A stretch of 64,000 bases of DNA from Clostridia bacterium (GTDB lineage: Bacteria; Bacillota; Clostridia; TANB77; CAG-508), in contig JAAWKA010000004.1 of NCBI GenBank assembly GCA_022797145.1, positions 30,881-94,880 of the forward strand, given 5' to 3'. Positions 52,968 to 63,724 of this stretch are shown one piece after another (position 1 is the stretch's first letter; the number at the start of each line of letters is the position of its first letter). The position numbers were made by a program, and so were the translations under genes. The notes under the pieces were generated by a model. That model saw only the letters and a program-made list of their open reading frames with translations, ran no database searches and was not told the origin of the DNA.

Positions 52968-53207
52968 CTATGCATTTTCTTTTATGTAGTCTACTACATC
53001 ACTTACTGCAACTATTTTTTCTGCATCAGTATCTGGAATTTCTAAATCAAATTCTTCTTCTAATGCCATAATTAATTCTACTATATCAAGTGAATCTGCA
53101 CCTAAATCATCTATAAATGATGCTTCCATAGTAACTGTTGTTTCTGCTACTCCTAATTGCTCTACTATAATTTCTTTTACTTTTTCAAATATTTCTTCTG
53201 AACTCAT
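52968..53207 (-). CDS. acpP: Acyl carrier protein
   Basis: '[33 protein letters not shown]'. Confidence 0.98.
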   Translation of the reverse strand: MSSEEIFEKVKEIIVEQLGVAETTVTMEASFIDDLGADSLDIVELIMALEEEFDLEIPDTDAEKIVAVSDVVDYIKENA

Positions 53208-53276
53208 ATCTAAAGTTCACCTCCTCTCACTTTTATTATTATTTAATTTTCTACCTAAACAATAATATATGTTGTT

Positions 53277-54326
53277 TTAATTGTCAAGTATTTTTTCATT
53301 TTTGTTATTTGCTTTTTCAAATTCTTCTATCATATTATCTACTGCTTTATTTTCAACAAATTTTTCTGCTTGTTTTATGGTAAATTCAAATAATTTTTCA
53401 TCACTACTTCCATGTGCCTTCACTACTGGTCTTTTTACTCCTAAGAACAATGCTCCACCATATTCTTTATAGTCCATTGTTTTTGCAAATTTTTTTATTG
53501 CTGGTATTGCTGGTATTGAAGCTATTGTAGTTAATATGTTTCTTTTTAAGTTTTCTGATAATGATTTTTTAACTAATTTTCCTATTCCTTCTACTGCTTT
53601 TAAAAATATATTTCCTGTAAATCCATCTGTTACCACTGCATCTATTTTTCCTGAAAATGCATCTCTTCCTTCTATGTTTCCAATAAAATTAATGTTTAAT
53701 TCTTTTGACTTTTCTTTTAATAGTTTATATGACTCTTTTGTTAATTCATTACCCTTTGTTTCTTCTGTTCCTATATTTAATAGTCCTATTGTTGGTTTTT
53801 CTATCCCATATGTGTTTTTTAAATATATTGTAGACATTTGTGCAAATTGTAATAAATTTATGGGTTTACAATTTGTATTTGAGCCTGCGTCTATTAATAA
53901 TAATCTACTTTTATATGCTGGTAATATTCCAGCAAGTGCTGGTCTATCTATTCCTTTTATTCTACCAACTAATAAAGTTGCACCTGTTAATAATGCACCT
54001 GAATTTCCAGCAGATATAAATACATCACCTTTTTTTTCTTTTAGTAGATTAAATCCTACTACCATAGAAGAATCTTTTTTTTGCTTAATTGCCACTGTTG
54101 GTGTATCTTCCATTTCTATGGTTTGTGTTGCATTAAATATTTTTATTCTATCTGACAATTCTGATATATTATTTTTTCCATAAAATTCTTTTACTTTAGA
54201 ATTAATTATTTTTTCATTTCCTATTAAAAGTACTTCTGCTTTTATATCTTTTATTGCTTTTACTGTACCTTTTATAACTGCATCAGGAGCATTATCTCCT
54301 CCCATTGCATCTACTAGTATTATCAT
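53277..54326 (-). CDS. plsX: Phosphate acyltransferase PlsX
   Basis: 'MIILVDAMGGDNAPDAVIKGTVKAI', 'FISAGNSGALLTGATLLVGRIKGIDRPAL'. Confidence 0.97.
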   Translation of the reverse strand: MIILVDAMGGDNAPDAVIKGTVKAIKDIKAEVLLIGNEKIINSKVKEFYGKNNISELSDRIKIFNATQTIEMEDTPTVAIKQKKDSSMVVGFNLLKEKKGDVFISAGNSGALLTGATLLVGRIKGIDRPALAGILPAYKSRLLLIDAGSNTNCKPINLLQFAQMSTIYLKNTYGIEKPTIGLLNIGTEETKGNELTKESYKLLKEKSKELNINFIGNIEGRDAFSGKIDAVVTDGFTGNIFLKAVEGIGKLVKKSLSENLKRNILTTIASIPAIPAIKKFAKTMDYKEYGGALFLGVKRPVVKAHGSSDEKLFEFTIKQAEKFVENKAVDNMIEEFEKANNKNEKILDN

Positions 54327-54516
54327 ATTAGGTCCTCCATTTGTTCATATTGTTATATATTTATTTAAGATGTTTTAATTTTATTATTAAATTTTTAAAA
54401 TTGCAATACTTTTTGACCATTTAGTATTAAAAATATAACCTGTGAAGATTTTATTTGGACATTTTATGTTATTTATTGTATAATATATTTATACTAAAAA
54501 GTAAAGGAGTGTTTTT

Positions 54517-54763
54517 ATGGAATGTGTTATATGTTCTAATTCAATATCGGTGTTGGGAATGTGATAAAAAGTGCCTAATTAAAGATGAGTATTTTGAGTT
54601 TCCTGAGCCATTATTTATCTATTTTTTATGGAGCAATTGGTCTACTAGTATTGGAATTATGCTTGTAAATAATATCCCATTAGATATTGCTAAGCAAAAT
54701 CAGCTCATTGAAACAATGTCTTTGTTAGTTGCCTATAAGGAATTTTCAAAAAGATATGATTAA
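54517..54763 (+). pseudogene. Small Cys-rich protein gene with apparent +1 frameshift
   Basis: SD aaaggag + ATG 54517 gives MECVICSNSISVLGM*; shifted frame continues ...CWECDKKCLIKDEYFEFPEPLFIYFLWSNWSTSIG...; together form a C-x2-C/C-x2-C zinc-binding pattern. Confidence 0.55.
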
Positions 54764-54796
54764 CACTTTTACTATTGATAATTATTATAGTCAATA

Positions 54797-54826
54797 AAAA
54801 GCAAGATTTCAAAAATCTTGCTTTTA
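54797..54826. terminator. Terminator after tuf
   Basis: aaaagcaagattt-caaa-aatcttgctttt inverted repeat. Confidence 0.85.
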
Positions 54827-54835
54827 TATTATATA

Positions 54836-56038
54836 TTATTCAATTATATCTGCAACAATACCTGAACCTACTGTTCTTCCACCTTCACGTATAGCAAATC
54901 TTAGTCCTTTTTCTATAGCTATTGGTGTTATAAGTTCGATTGTCATTGAAATATTATCTCCTGGCATAACCATTTCTGTTCCTGCTGGTAATTCAATAAC
55001 TCCTGTAACGTCTGTTGTTCTAAAATAGAATTGTGGTCTGTATCCATTGAAGAATGGAGTATGTCTTCCACCTTCTTCTTTTGTTAATACATATACTTCT
55101 GATGTAAATTTTGTATGTGGATTAATTGTTCCTGGTTTTGCTAATACTTGACCTCTTTCAATATCTGTTCTTTGAATTCCTCTTAATAGAACTCCTATGT
55201 TATCTCCTGCTTCTGCTTGGTCTAGTAATTTTCTAAACATTTCAACACCTGTTACAACTGTTTTTGCTCTTTCTGTTGTTAATCCTATTATTTCAACTTC
55301 GTCTGAAACTTTTACAATTCCTCTTTCTACTCTTCCTGTTGCAACTGTTCCTCTACCTGTGATAGAGAATACATCTTCAACTGGCATTAAGAATGGTTGA
55401 TCTATTGGTCTTTCTGGTGTTGGTATATAACTATCAACCGCTGCCATTAATTCTTTCATTGGTTGATATTCTGCTGCTTCTGGATCTGTTGATGATGAAT
55501 CTAATACTTTTAATGATGATCCTTTTATAATTGGAATTTCATCTCCTGGAAAATCATAGCTTGATAATAAGTCTCTAACTTCCATTTCAACTAATTCTAA
55601 TAGTTCTGGATCGTCTACCATATCACATTTATTTAGGTATACTACAATATATTTAACACCAACTTGTCTTGCAAGTAGTATATGTTCTCTTGTTTGAGGC
55701 ATTGGTCCATCTGCTGCTGAAACTACTAGTATTGCTCCATCCATTTGTGCTGCACCTGTAATCATGTTTTTTACATAGTCAGCATGTCCTGGACAGTCAA
55801 CGTGTGCATAGTGTCTTGTTTCTGTTTCATATTCAACGTGTGCTGTATTTATTGTGATTCCTCTTGCTTTTTCTTCTGGAGCACCATCTATTTGATCATA
55901 TGCTTCAAATTGTGCTCTTCCTAATAAACTTAAATATTTTGTAATAGCTGCTGTTGTTGTTGTTTTTCCATGGTCAACGTGACCGATTGTTCCAATGTTA
56001 ACATGTGGTTTTGTTCTTTCAAATTTTGCTTTAGCCAT
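54836..56038 (-). CDS. tuf: Elongation factor Tu
   Basis: '[29 protein letters not shown]', '[28 protein letters not shown]'. Confidence 0.99.
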   Translation of the reverse strand: MAKAKFERTKPHVNIGTIGHVDHGKTTTTAAITKYLSLLGRAQFEAYDQIDGAPEEKARGITINTAHVEYETETRHYAHVDCPGHADYVKNMITGAAQMDGAILVVSAADGPMPQTREHILLARQVGVKYIVVYLNKCDMVDDPELLELVEMEVRDLLSSYDFPGDEIPIIKGSSLKVLDSSSTDPEAAEYQPMKELMAAVDSYIPTPERPIDQPFLMPVEDVFSITGRGTVATGRVERGIVKVSDEVEIIGLTTERAKTVVTGVEMFRKLLDQAEAGDNIGVLLRGIQRTDIERGQVLAKPGTINPHTKFTSEVYVLTKEEGGRHTPFFNGYRPQFYFRTTDVTGVIELPAGTEMVMPGDNISMTIELITPIAIEKGLRFAIREGGRTVGSGIVADIIE

Positions 56039-56176
56039 TTTTAATTTCCTCCTTAATTTTTTATGAGATTGCTCTCTTTATTTTATTTTTAAAATTATTG
56101 ACTGTTTTATTATTTTAGTAAATGTATTTTATAATAGTTTTCTAAAAATTGCAAGTCTTTTATGATTTTTAATTAT

Positions 56177-56722
56177 TTATTCTATAGTCCAATTTATTTC
56201 TGTAACAATATCATTTTTTAGTTTATAGGTTATTACTGTAAAGTTTTCTTTTCCCTTTTCTCCTTTTGTGTATTCAATTTTAGTTTCACTTCCTAGTTTT
56301 GTATTTTCTGGATATGCCTGTAATACTTCTTGTTTTGTTGAACCAATTTTTAGGTTTCTAGAAAAGGTATCTTTATTGGTAGTTGATGTTACTTGTGATA
56401 ATTTTGCCTCACTTCCATCTCCTATATCTCTAAATACATATGATGTCTTTTCATTATTGTATAAATATTCTATTATTTTATCTCCTGTTGTACCATCCAT
56501 ATGCTCTTTTTTAGCTTCTGCTTCTCCTAGCTTCTGAATTAATTGACTTTGGCTAGTTTTATAGTCTATTTCTCCAATTTTTAAATCTTCTTCTGAAAAT
56601 TCTTGTTGTTTTATGATACTTTCAGTGTTATTTGATTTGCTTTTCCAAATAAGGTATCCTCCGATTAAAATTAGTAAAATAACTATTATGCTGATTATTA
56701 TTATTACTTTTTTATCTTTCAT
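56177..56722 (-). CDS. Membrane-anchored hypothetical protein located between fusA and tuf
   Basis: 181 aa; N-terminal TM; 'LKIGSTKQEVLQAYPENTKLGSETKIEYTKG'. Confidence 0.7.
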   Translation of the reverse strand: MKDKKVIIIISIIVILLILIGGYLIWKSKSNNTESIIKQQEFSEEDLKIGEIDYKTSQSQLIQKLGEAEAKKEHMDGTTGDKIIEYLYNNEKTSYVFRDIGDGSEAKLSQVTSTTNKDTFSRNLKIGSTKQEVLQAYPENTKLGSETKIEYTKGEKGKENFTVITYKLKNDIVTEINWTIE

Positions 56723-56748
56723 TACAGTTCTCCCTATTTTTTTATTCT

Positions 56749-58833
56749 TTAGTCTTCTTTTTTAGCTCTTGATGCTACTATTGTTTCTAAAACTGATTTT
56801 GGAACTTCTTCATAGTGTGATGGTTCCATTGCATAAGTACCTCTACCTTGTGTTTTAGAACGTAAGTCTGTTGCATAACCAAACATTTCTGATAATGGTA
56901 TAAATCCTCTTATAATTTGACTTCCTGATCTTGCTTCCATTCCTTCCATTCTTCCACGTCTAGAGTTTATATCTCCTATAACATCTCCCATATATTCTTC
57001 TGGCACTGTTACTTCAACTTTCATTATAGGTTCTAGTATAACTGATTTTGCTTTTTTACATCCTTCTTTAAATGCCATAGAACCAGCTATTTTAAAGGCC
57101 ATTTCTGATGAATCAACCTCATGGTATGATCCATCTACTAATGTAGCTTTAAAGTCTATAACTGGGTAACCTGCAAGTACCCCACTTTCTGATGCTTCTT
57201 TTATTCCTTCTTCAATTGGTTTGATGTATTCTTTTGGAACAACTCCTCCAACGATTTTACTTTCAAATTCTACTCCTGAACCTGGTTCTAGTGGTTCCAT
57301 TTCTATCCAAACATGACCATATTGTCCACGTCCACCTGATTGACGGATAAATTTTCCTTCTACTTTTACTTTTTCTTTTATTGTTTCTTTATATGCAACT
57401 TGTGGTTTTCCAACATTTGCTTCAACTTTAAATTCTCTTTTTAATCTATCTACAATTATGTCTAAATGTAATTCTCCCATTCCTGCTATAACTGTTTGAC
57501 CTGTTTCGTGATTTGTGTATGTTTTGAATGTTGGGTCTTCTTCTGCAAGTTTTGCAAGTGCTATTCCCATTTTTTCACTTGCTACTTTGTCTTTTGGTTC
57601 TATAGCTATATCTATAACTGGTTCTGGAAATTCCATTGATTCTAATATAACTGGGTGTGCCATATCACAAAGTGTATCTCCTGTTGTAACTTCTTTTAAT
57701 CCAACTGCTGCTGCTATATCTCCTGCAAATACTTTATCTATATCTTCTCTATGATTTGCATGCATTTGAAGTATTCTTCCTATTCTTTCTTTTTTATTTT
57801 TTGTAGAATTTAATACAGTTGAACCTGATTCTAATGTTCCTGAATATACTCTAAAGAAACAAAGTTTTCCAACAAATGGATCTGTTGCAATTTTAAATGC
57901 AAGTGCTGCAAATGGTTGGTCATCTCCTGTTATTGCTTCTACTTCATTTCCATCCATGTCTTCACCTTTTATATGTGGTATATCTAGTGGTGATGGCATA
58001 TAGTCTATGATTGAGTTTAATAATTCTTGAACCCCTTTATTTTTATATGAAGAACCACAACATACTGGAACTATATTATTTGCTATTGTTCCTTTTCTTA
58101 AACCTTGTTTTATTTCTTCCTCTGTTAATTCTCCACCTTCTAAGTATTTCATCATTAATTCATCATCTTGTTCTGCTGCTGCTTCTAACATTTGGCTTCT
58201 ATATTTTTCTGCTTCTTGTTTCATGTCTTCTGGTACTTCTTGTTCTTCAATCTCTTTTCCTAAATCATCTTTATGAACAAATGCTTTCATTTTTATTAAG
58301 TCCACAATTCCTTGAAAGTTATCTTCTGCTCCAATTGGTAATTGAATTGGAACAGCATTTGCATTTAGTCTTTCTTTCATTTGTTCTACACATCCTAAGA
58401 AATTAGCTCCTGTAATATCCATTTTATTTACATATGCCATTCTTGGAACATGGTATTTATCAGCTTGTCTCCATACTGTTTCAGATTGTGGTTGTACTCC
58501 GCCTTTTGCACAAAATACTGTTACTGAACCATCTAATACTCTTAGAGATCTTTCTACTTCCACTGTAAAGTCAACATGACCTGGAGTATCTATTATATTT
58601 ATTCTATGGTCTAGCCAACGGCATGTTGTTGCAGCTGATGTAATTGTAATTCCTCTTTCTTGTTCTTGTGCCATCCAGTCCATTGTAGCTGCTCCTTCAT
58701 GTGTTTCTCCTATTTTGTGAACTCTTCCTGTATAGAAAAGTATTCTTTCTGTTGTTGTTGTTTTTCCAGCATCAATATGAGCCATTATTCCTATGTTTCT
58801 TGTCATTTCTAATGAAACTTCTCTGTTTGCCAC
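56749..58833 (-). CDS. fusA: Elongation factor G
   Basis: '[58 protein letters not shown]'. Confidence 0.99.
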   Translation of the reverse strand: MANREVSLEMTRNIGIMAHIDAGKTTTTERILFYTGRVHKIGETHEGAATMDWMAQEQERGITITSAATTCRWLDHRINIIDTPGHVDFTVEVERSLRVLDGSVTVFCAKGGVQPQSETVWRQADKYHVPRMAYVNKMDITGANFLGCVEQMKERLNANAVPIQLPIGAEDNFQGIVDLIKMKAFVHKDDLGKEIEEQEVPEDMKQEAEKYRSQMLEAAAEQDDELMMKYLEGGELTEEEIKQGLRKGTIANNIVPVCCGSSYKNKGVQELLNSIIDYMPSPLDIPHIKGEDMDGNEVEAITGDDQPFAALAFKIATDPFVGKLCFFRVYSGTLESGSTVLNSTKNKKERIGRILQMHANHREDIDKVFAGDIAAAVGLKEVTTGDTLCDMAHPVILESMEFPEPVIDIAIEPKDKVASEKMGIALAKLAEEDPTFKTYTNHETGQTVIAGMGELHLDIIVDRLKREFKVEANVGKPQVAYKETIKEKVKVEGKFIRQSGGRGQYGHVWIEMEPLEPGSGVEFESKIVGGVVPKEYIKPIEEGIKEASESGVLAGYPVIDFKATLVDGSYHEVDSSEMAFKIAGSMAFKEGCKKAKSVILEPIMKVEVTVPEEYMGDVIGDINSRRGRMEGMEARSGSQIIRGFIPLSEMFGYATDLRSKTQGRGTYAMEPSHYEEVPKSVLETIVASRAKKED

Positions 58834-58887
58834 TTTTATCCTCCTTTTCTTTATAAAGTTAATTTATAAAGATTTCTATTTTCTATT

Positions 58888-59358
58888 TTACCATTTATAA
58901 TGTGCAAATGCTTTGTTTGCCTCTGCCATTCTATGTGTGTCTTCTTTCTTTTTAAATGCTCCACCATTTCCATTTATAGCATCTGTAATTTCTCCTGCTA
59001 GTTTTTCTGCCATAGTTTTTTCATGTCTTTTTCTTGCATATGTTACAAGCCATCTTAATCCTAATGTTTGTCTTCTCTCTGGTCTTATTTCTAGTGGTAC
59101 TTGATATGTTGCACCACCTACACGTCTTGCTTTTACTTCAAGAACAGGCATTATACTATTTAATGCTTCCTCAAATATTTCTAATGGATTTTTTTGCTCT
59201 TTTTCTTTTATTATATCAAATGCATCATATACTATTTTTTGAGCAACTGATTTTTTACCATCTAACATTATGTTATTAACTAATTTTGTAACAACTTTGC
59301 TATTATATATTGGGTCTGGTAAAACATCTCTTTTTGCTATATATCCTTTTCTTGGCAC
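58888..59358 (-). CDS. rpsG: 30S ribosomal protein S7
   Basis: '[27 protein letters not shown]...[26 protein letters not shown]'. Confidence 0.99.
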   Translation of the reverse strand: MPRKGYIAKRDVLPDPIYNSKVVTKLVNNIMLDGKKSVAQKIVYDAFDIIKEKEQKNPLEIFEEALNSIMPVLEVKARRVGGATYQVPLEIRPERRQTLGLRWLVTYARKRHEKTMAEKLAGEITDAINGNGGAFKKKEDTHRMAEANKAFAHYKW

Positions 59359-59588
59359 TATTCTTCACTCCTTTTCTGGATTAGAGATTATTTTAATAAA
59401 GTTTATTATATTTTACTTTATTTGCTCTTTTCCTAAATTATTGATATTTATATAAAATATCTAAAGTTACTCTTGGAATTTTAATTCCACGTTTAGTGCA
59501 TATAATCTATTTTAAATTTAAGTACATTAAATCATAATCAATTATAAGCACTATAGAAAGTTAAAGTTATTTTTAACTTATAACAATT

Positions 59589-60002
59589 CTATTTTTTTGG
59601 ACGTTTTGCTCCATATTTTGAACGAGCTTGCATTCTGTCTTTTACTCCTGCTGTATCTAATGTTCCTCTTATAATATGATATCTAACACCTGGTAAATCT
59701 TTTACCCTTCCTCCTCTTATTAAAACAACACTATGTTCTTGAAGATTGTGTCCAATACCTGGAATGTAAGATGTTACTTCATAACCATTTGAAAGTCTTA
59801 CTCTGGCAACTTTTCTTAATGCTGAGTTTGGTTTTTTTGGAGTAACTGTTTTTACTATTGTACATACTCCTCTTTTTTGTGGTGCTCTATTATCTGTTAA
59901 GCTTTTCTTTTTTGAGTTATATCCATGTTGTAATGCTGGAGCTGTAGATTTTGAACTTACACTTTTTCTTCCCTTTCTTACTAATTGATTAATTGTTGGC
60001 AC
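59589..60002 (-). CDS. rpsL: 30S ribosomal protein S12
   Basis: '[15 protein letters not shown]...[54 protein letters not shown]'; GTG start. Confidence 0.99.
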   Translation of the reverse strand: MPTINQLVRKGRKSVSSKSTAPALQHGYNSKKKSLTDNRAPQKRGVCTIVKTVTPKKPNSALRKVARVRLSNGYEVTSYIPGIGHNLQEHSVVLIRGGRVKDLPGVRYHIIRGTLDTAGVKDRMQARSKYGAKRPKK

Positions 60003-60024
60003 TTAAATTTCACCTCCTATACAA

Positions 60025-60078
60025 AATAAACGTTAATATAAATTACTATAATATTAGCATTTTATATTAACGTTTATT
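60025..60078 (-). promoter_or_regulatory. Perfect 18-bp inverted repeat in rpsL leader
   Basis: aataaacgttaatataaa (60025-60042) / tttatattaacgtttatt (60061-60078), immediately upstream of the rpsL SD. Confidence 0.75.
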
Positions 60079-60154
60079 ATTTTATCATCATATACCTAAA
60101 ATGTCAATTATTTTTTCATATTTGTAAGTTTAATATATATTAAATTTATAAGGT

Positions 60155-61294
60155 TTATCTTATTTCTTCTTCTATATCATTTTGCTTATCTTCTATAAAG
60201 TTATTTTTTATTTTTTCATTATATTCTATCCAACCAGTTGCTAAATTATCTTTTTCAGTGCATTGTGTATCTCTTACTGCTATAAGTATTTTAGAATCTG
60301 GATATACTTTTTCAAGTTCACATAGATTTGTTGTTAAATTTATTTTTAGATCTTCTTTTTTTGTTTCTCCTTGTTTATTTTTACTGTATATTGCTATATT
60401 TTTTATTTCATATTCTCCTTTTATTGTTCCTGTTGGTTTTGTTATTATATCACTTTTAGCTGCTAAATCGCTTGAAGCATATATTGTATTTTCTATTATA
60501 GCTTTACTTCCTATTCCTACATGTTTTTGTGTTTTTATATCAGTTTTTATTGTTTTTTCTGCTAATTTTCTTATACTCATTTTATATTCATTTATTTCCT
60601 TGTTTGTTGTTTCTTCATTTTCACATTCTAATTGTTTTTGTGTTTTTATTGAATTTATAATTGTTTTATTTTGTCTTAATGTCAATATACCAACAAGCGA
60701 AAGTACTCCTACTCCAGCATATATTACTTTTTTTATTATTTTTTTATTATTGTCTTGTTCTTCTTTTTTACTATGTTGTTGTAATATATTCTTTATTTGT
60801 ATTAAATATTTTGAACAGATTTGTTTATCTGTTTCTTCTAAATTGCTAAGGCACTCTTGCATATCTTCTATTTTTATTTTTCCATTTTTTAATAGTTCTA
60901 TGTTATTTATCACTATTCTTTCTTTTATTGGTGTTTTACCTATTTCTTTTATTTCTTTACAATACTCTATATAATCTTTTTGACTCATTTTTTCTATTTT
61001 AGCTAATAATCCAATTAATTCCTCTTGACCTATATTCCCTTTTTTATATTCTATAATTTTGTCTTCTATTAATCGCTTACTTCTCATAAGTTCTAAATCT
61101 TCACTTAAGTTTTTTTCTTTTAGCTTTATTTCTTCTACTATATATTTATATGTATTTGAATCTATTTTTCCCAATTTTAATTCCTTATATGCTTTTTTTA
61201 TTTCTTCTGAATTTATTTTTCCATTTAGTCTTTTTTCTACTGATTTTAATTTTAATAAATCAATTTTTTGTTTTATTTTTTCTATTATTTTCAT
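60155..61294 (-). CDS. Uncharacterised single-TM protein with C-terminal 'GIGSKAII...TGWIEY' domain
   Basis: 379 aa; helical N-terminus, TM 'VIYAGVGVLSLVGILTL', C-terminal domain shared with 62171-63709. Confidence 0.8.
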   Translation of the reverse strand: MKIIEKIKQKIDLLKLKSVEKRLNGKINSEEIKKAYKELKLGKIDSNTYKYIVEEIKLKEKNLSEDLELMRSKRLIEDKIIEYKKGNIGQEELIGLLAKIEKMSQKDYIEYCKEIKEIGKTPIKERIVINNIELLKNGKIKIEDMQECLSNLEETDKQICSKYLIQIKNILQQHSKKEEQDNNKKIIKKVIYAGVGVLSLVGILTLRQNKTIINSIKTQKQLECENEETTNKEINEYKMSIRKLAEKTIKTDIKTQKHVGIGSKAIIENTIYASSDLAAKSDIITKPTGTIKGEYEIKNIAIYSKNKQGETKKEDLKINLTTNLCELEKVYPDSKILIAVRDTQCTEKDNLATGWIEYNEKIKNNFIEDKQNDIEEEIR

Positions 61295-61414
61295 TATCTC
61301 TTCTCCTTACTTTTATCTAACCTATTTAATATATTATCTTCATAATTTTACCATTTAATTTAATTTATGTCAATTGCTTATGTATTTAAAATTGAAATAT
61401 ATTTTATTATCATA

Positions 61415-61449
61415 AAAAAACAATAAGAGTGTTAATCTTATTGTTTTTT
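61415..61449 (-). terminator. Intrinsic terminator
   Basis: aaaaaacaataaga-gtgttaa-tcttattgtttttt. Confidence 0.9.
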
Positions 61450-61451
61450 CA

Positions 61452-62153
61452 TTATTTTGTTTCTTCTTTTTCTTCTATTTTTTCTTGTGTCTCAAGAGCT
61501 TTTTCATATGCCTTTTTTTCATTTACTTGTTGCTTTATATTTGAAAATTTACCTTTTTCACTTTCTTTTTTCAAAAGCCTTTCTCTGAAATCACTTACAT
61601 CTTGAAAATCTTCTTCTCTTATTTTATCTGTTATTTTTGATATCTTCATTTTTATTAATTGAAGGAATTTCTTTATTCTGCTTTCCTCTTTTATTATTGG
61701 CAAATTTTTACCTTCATTATTTTCTTTTTCATCTTGTATTATTTGTGAAGTTTTTTCTACGTCTTCATGAGCTTGTACTGACTTTTGTAAATCTTCTTCT
61801 GGGTCTTTACTTTGTATTTTTTGTTCTTTTGATGTTTCTATTATAATTTCTGAATTTTGTTGTTCTTCTTCTTTTTCTAAGTCTTCAATTGATTCTAAAA
61901 GCGATATTTCTTCTAATAATTCCTCTTTATAAATTCCATCATCTTCTTTAAATATCGTTGTTTCTATATCATTAATTGTAGTTGTTACACTAAATTTTTG
62001 AAATTTACTGTTTAAAATAGCCTCTTTTGCTTCTTCTGGTATTTGTCCTAATATTGAATTAAATTCTTCTTCTTGTAATTTTGTTCGCTTTATCTTATAT
62101 ACTTTACTGTTTTTTACTATCTTAGATATTTCTTCCACATTTTCCTCCCCCAA
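61452..62153 (-). CDS. Uncharacterised highly charged coiled-coil protein
   Basis: 233 aa, Glu/Lys-rich, 17 bp downstream of the preceding gene. Confidence 0.75.
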   Translation of the reverse strand: MGEENVEEISKIVKNSKVYKIKRTKLQEEEFNSILGQIPEEAKEAILNSKFQKFSVTTTINDIETTIFKEDDGIYKEELLEEISLLESIEDLEKEEEQQNSEIIIETSKEQKIQSKDPEEDLQKSVQAHEDVEKTSQIIQDEKENNEGKNLPIIKEESRIKKFLQLIKMKISKITDKIREEDFQDVSDFRERLLKKESEKGKFSNIKQQVNEKKAYEKALETQEKIEEKEETK

Positions 62154-62170
62154 GATACATGCAAAATTAT

Positions 62171-63709
62171 TTATCTATCCCTATCTGTTTCAATCTTATT
62201 TTGTCTTGCATAATTCTCAAATTCTTGTTTAACTTCTTCATAGTTTATCCAACCTGTTTGTTGTTCTTCTTCGTTATCTTCCACTCTTTGTAATGAAACT
62301 ATTATCTTACAGTTTGGATTTTCTTTTTGGATTTGGTCAATTTCCTTAATGTCTGTATATTCTTCCATATATACCTTTTCATATAATCCTTGTTGATTAA
62401 CTACTGCTACCATTCCTATTTCATATGAGTTTCCTTCTTCATTTTTTAGTATTGAAACTGAATCTGATTTTATATTCTTTGTTGCTGCTTTTTCACTATC
62501 CATAAATATTTGTTTGTTTTTTATTATAGCTCTACTTCCAATTCCTATATGTAAGTTCTCTTCCTTTTTTTGTATATTATGTTCTATTTTTACCTGTGTT
62601 TTTAAAGTGTCTTTATAACTATTTTTATTATTTTTATTTTCATTCTCATTAGCTTTTTTTATAGTTTTGTTATTATTTACTTTGTTTATGCTTTTATTAT
62701 TTTGTTCTATAGGTTTGTTATTTTGTATATTGCCTGTTGTAATGTTATCCTTTACTTCATGTTTCTTTTCTACTTTTTCAAGCTTTCTTTCACTTCTAAT
62801 TTCTTTTATATAATTACTTAATTTTTGCTTAAATTCTATATTTTGAACTTGCTCATTGGTTTGTTGACTAGCTAAGTGCTCATTTACAATTATTCCTCCT
62901 AGAACTAGAGCTAAAGTTACTGCACTAATTCCTTTTATCTTTCTTTTCATTACCTGTGGAACTTTTGCTATTTGACTATGTTTTCTCATTTTTATTAAAT
63001 TTTGCTTATATTCATCTTTAGGTATTTTATTGTCTATATTTTTACTATCTGAATTTATAAATTCTAAATTAAAATTATCAGCTTTATTTTGGCTTATTAA
63101 ACTTTTTATATAATCTTTAGCTAAGCTTGTACTATTTTCCATATCATATTGTATTAATGCATAATATAGAGCGAATATAACATTATCTATTTTAGCGTCT
63201 TTTTCATCTAATTGTAATTCTATTCTCTTTTTTAGAATCTCTATATCTTCTTCATCTAATTTTTCACCTAATATTTTCTTTTGTTGTTTATCTGTTTCAT
63301 TTTTAATAATTGTTGCATTACTTTTTATATCAAATTTTACAATATGTTTATCTGATTGTTTACTTTTTTGTTGTGACTTATTTTTACTTGATATATTCTT
63401 TACTTTTTCTTGTGTTTGTATTTTCTCTATTGCTTCATATTTTTGCTGTTTTGTAATTCTTCCAATTTCATACATTTTATTTATATTCAATATTATTTCT
63501 TCTTTCGTTATTTCTCTAATTTGCATTTCTTCTATAAAGTCCTCTAATTTATAGATTTTATTTTGGGCTTTCTTTTCATATATTAATAACTTATACTCTT
63601 TATATGATTTTTTCCCTTCTTTATACTCTCTTTCAGCTCTTTTTATTTCTGGCAAATTATTGATTTTTCTTATTATTAGAGTTTCTTTTATTTTATCTAT
63701 TATAGACAT
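62171..63709 (-). CDS. Uncharacterised single-TM protein with C-terminal 'GIGSRAII...TGWINY' domain
   Basis: 512 aa; helical N-terminus, TM 'GISAVTLALVLGGIIV', C-terminal domain paralogous to 60155-61294. Confidence 0.8.
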   Translation of the reverse strand: MSIIDKIKETLIIRKINNLPEIKRAEREYKEGKKSYKEYKLLIYEKKAQNKIYKLEDFIEEMQIREITKEEIILNINKMYEIGRITKQQKYEAIEKIQTQEKVKNISSKNKSQQKSKQSDKHIVKFDIKSNATIIKNETDKQQKKILGEKLDEEDIEILKKRIELQLDEKDAKIDNVIFALYYALIQYDMENSTSLAKDYIKSLISQNKADNFNLEFINSDSKNIDNKIPKDEYKQNLIKMRKHSQIAKVPQVMKRKIKGISAVTLALVLGGIIVNEHLASQQTNEQVQNIEFKQKLSNYIKEIRSERKLEKVEKKHEVKDNITTGNIQNNKPIEQNNKSINKVNNNKTIKKANENENKNNKNSYKDTLKTQVKIEHNIQKKEENLHIGIGSRAIIKNKQIFMDSEKAATKNIKSDSVSILKNEEGNSYEIGMVAVVNQQGLYEKVYMEEYTDIKEIDQIQKENPNCKIIVSLQRVEDNEEEQQTGWINYEEVKQEFENYARQNKIETDRDR

Positions 63710-63724
63710 ATTATCACCTACTAA

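Noticed and set aside
60258-60974. 238-aa plus-strand ORF opposite the 379-aa membrane protein
   Set aside because: Composition (Ser/Phe/Ile-rich) mirrors the minus-strand Lys/Glu-rich protein; minus frame has better start, SD and a paralog.
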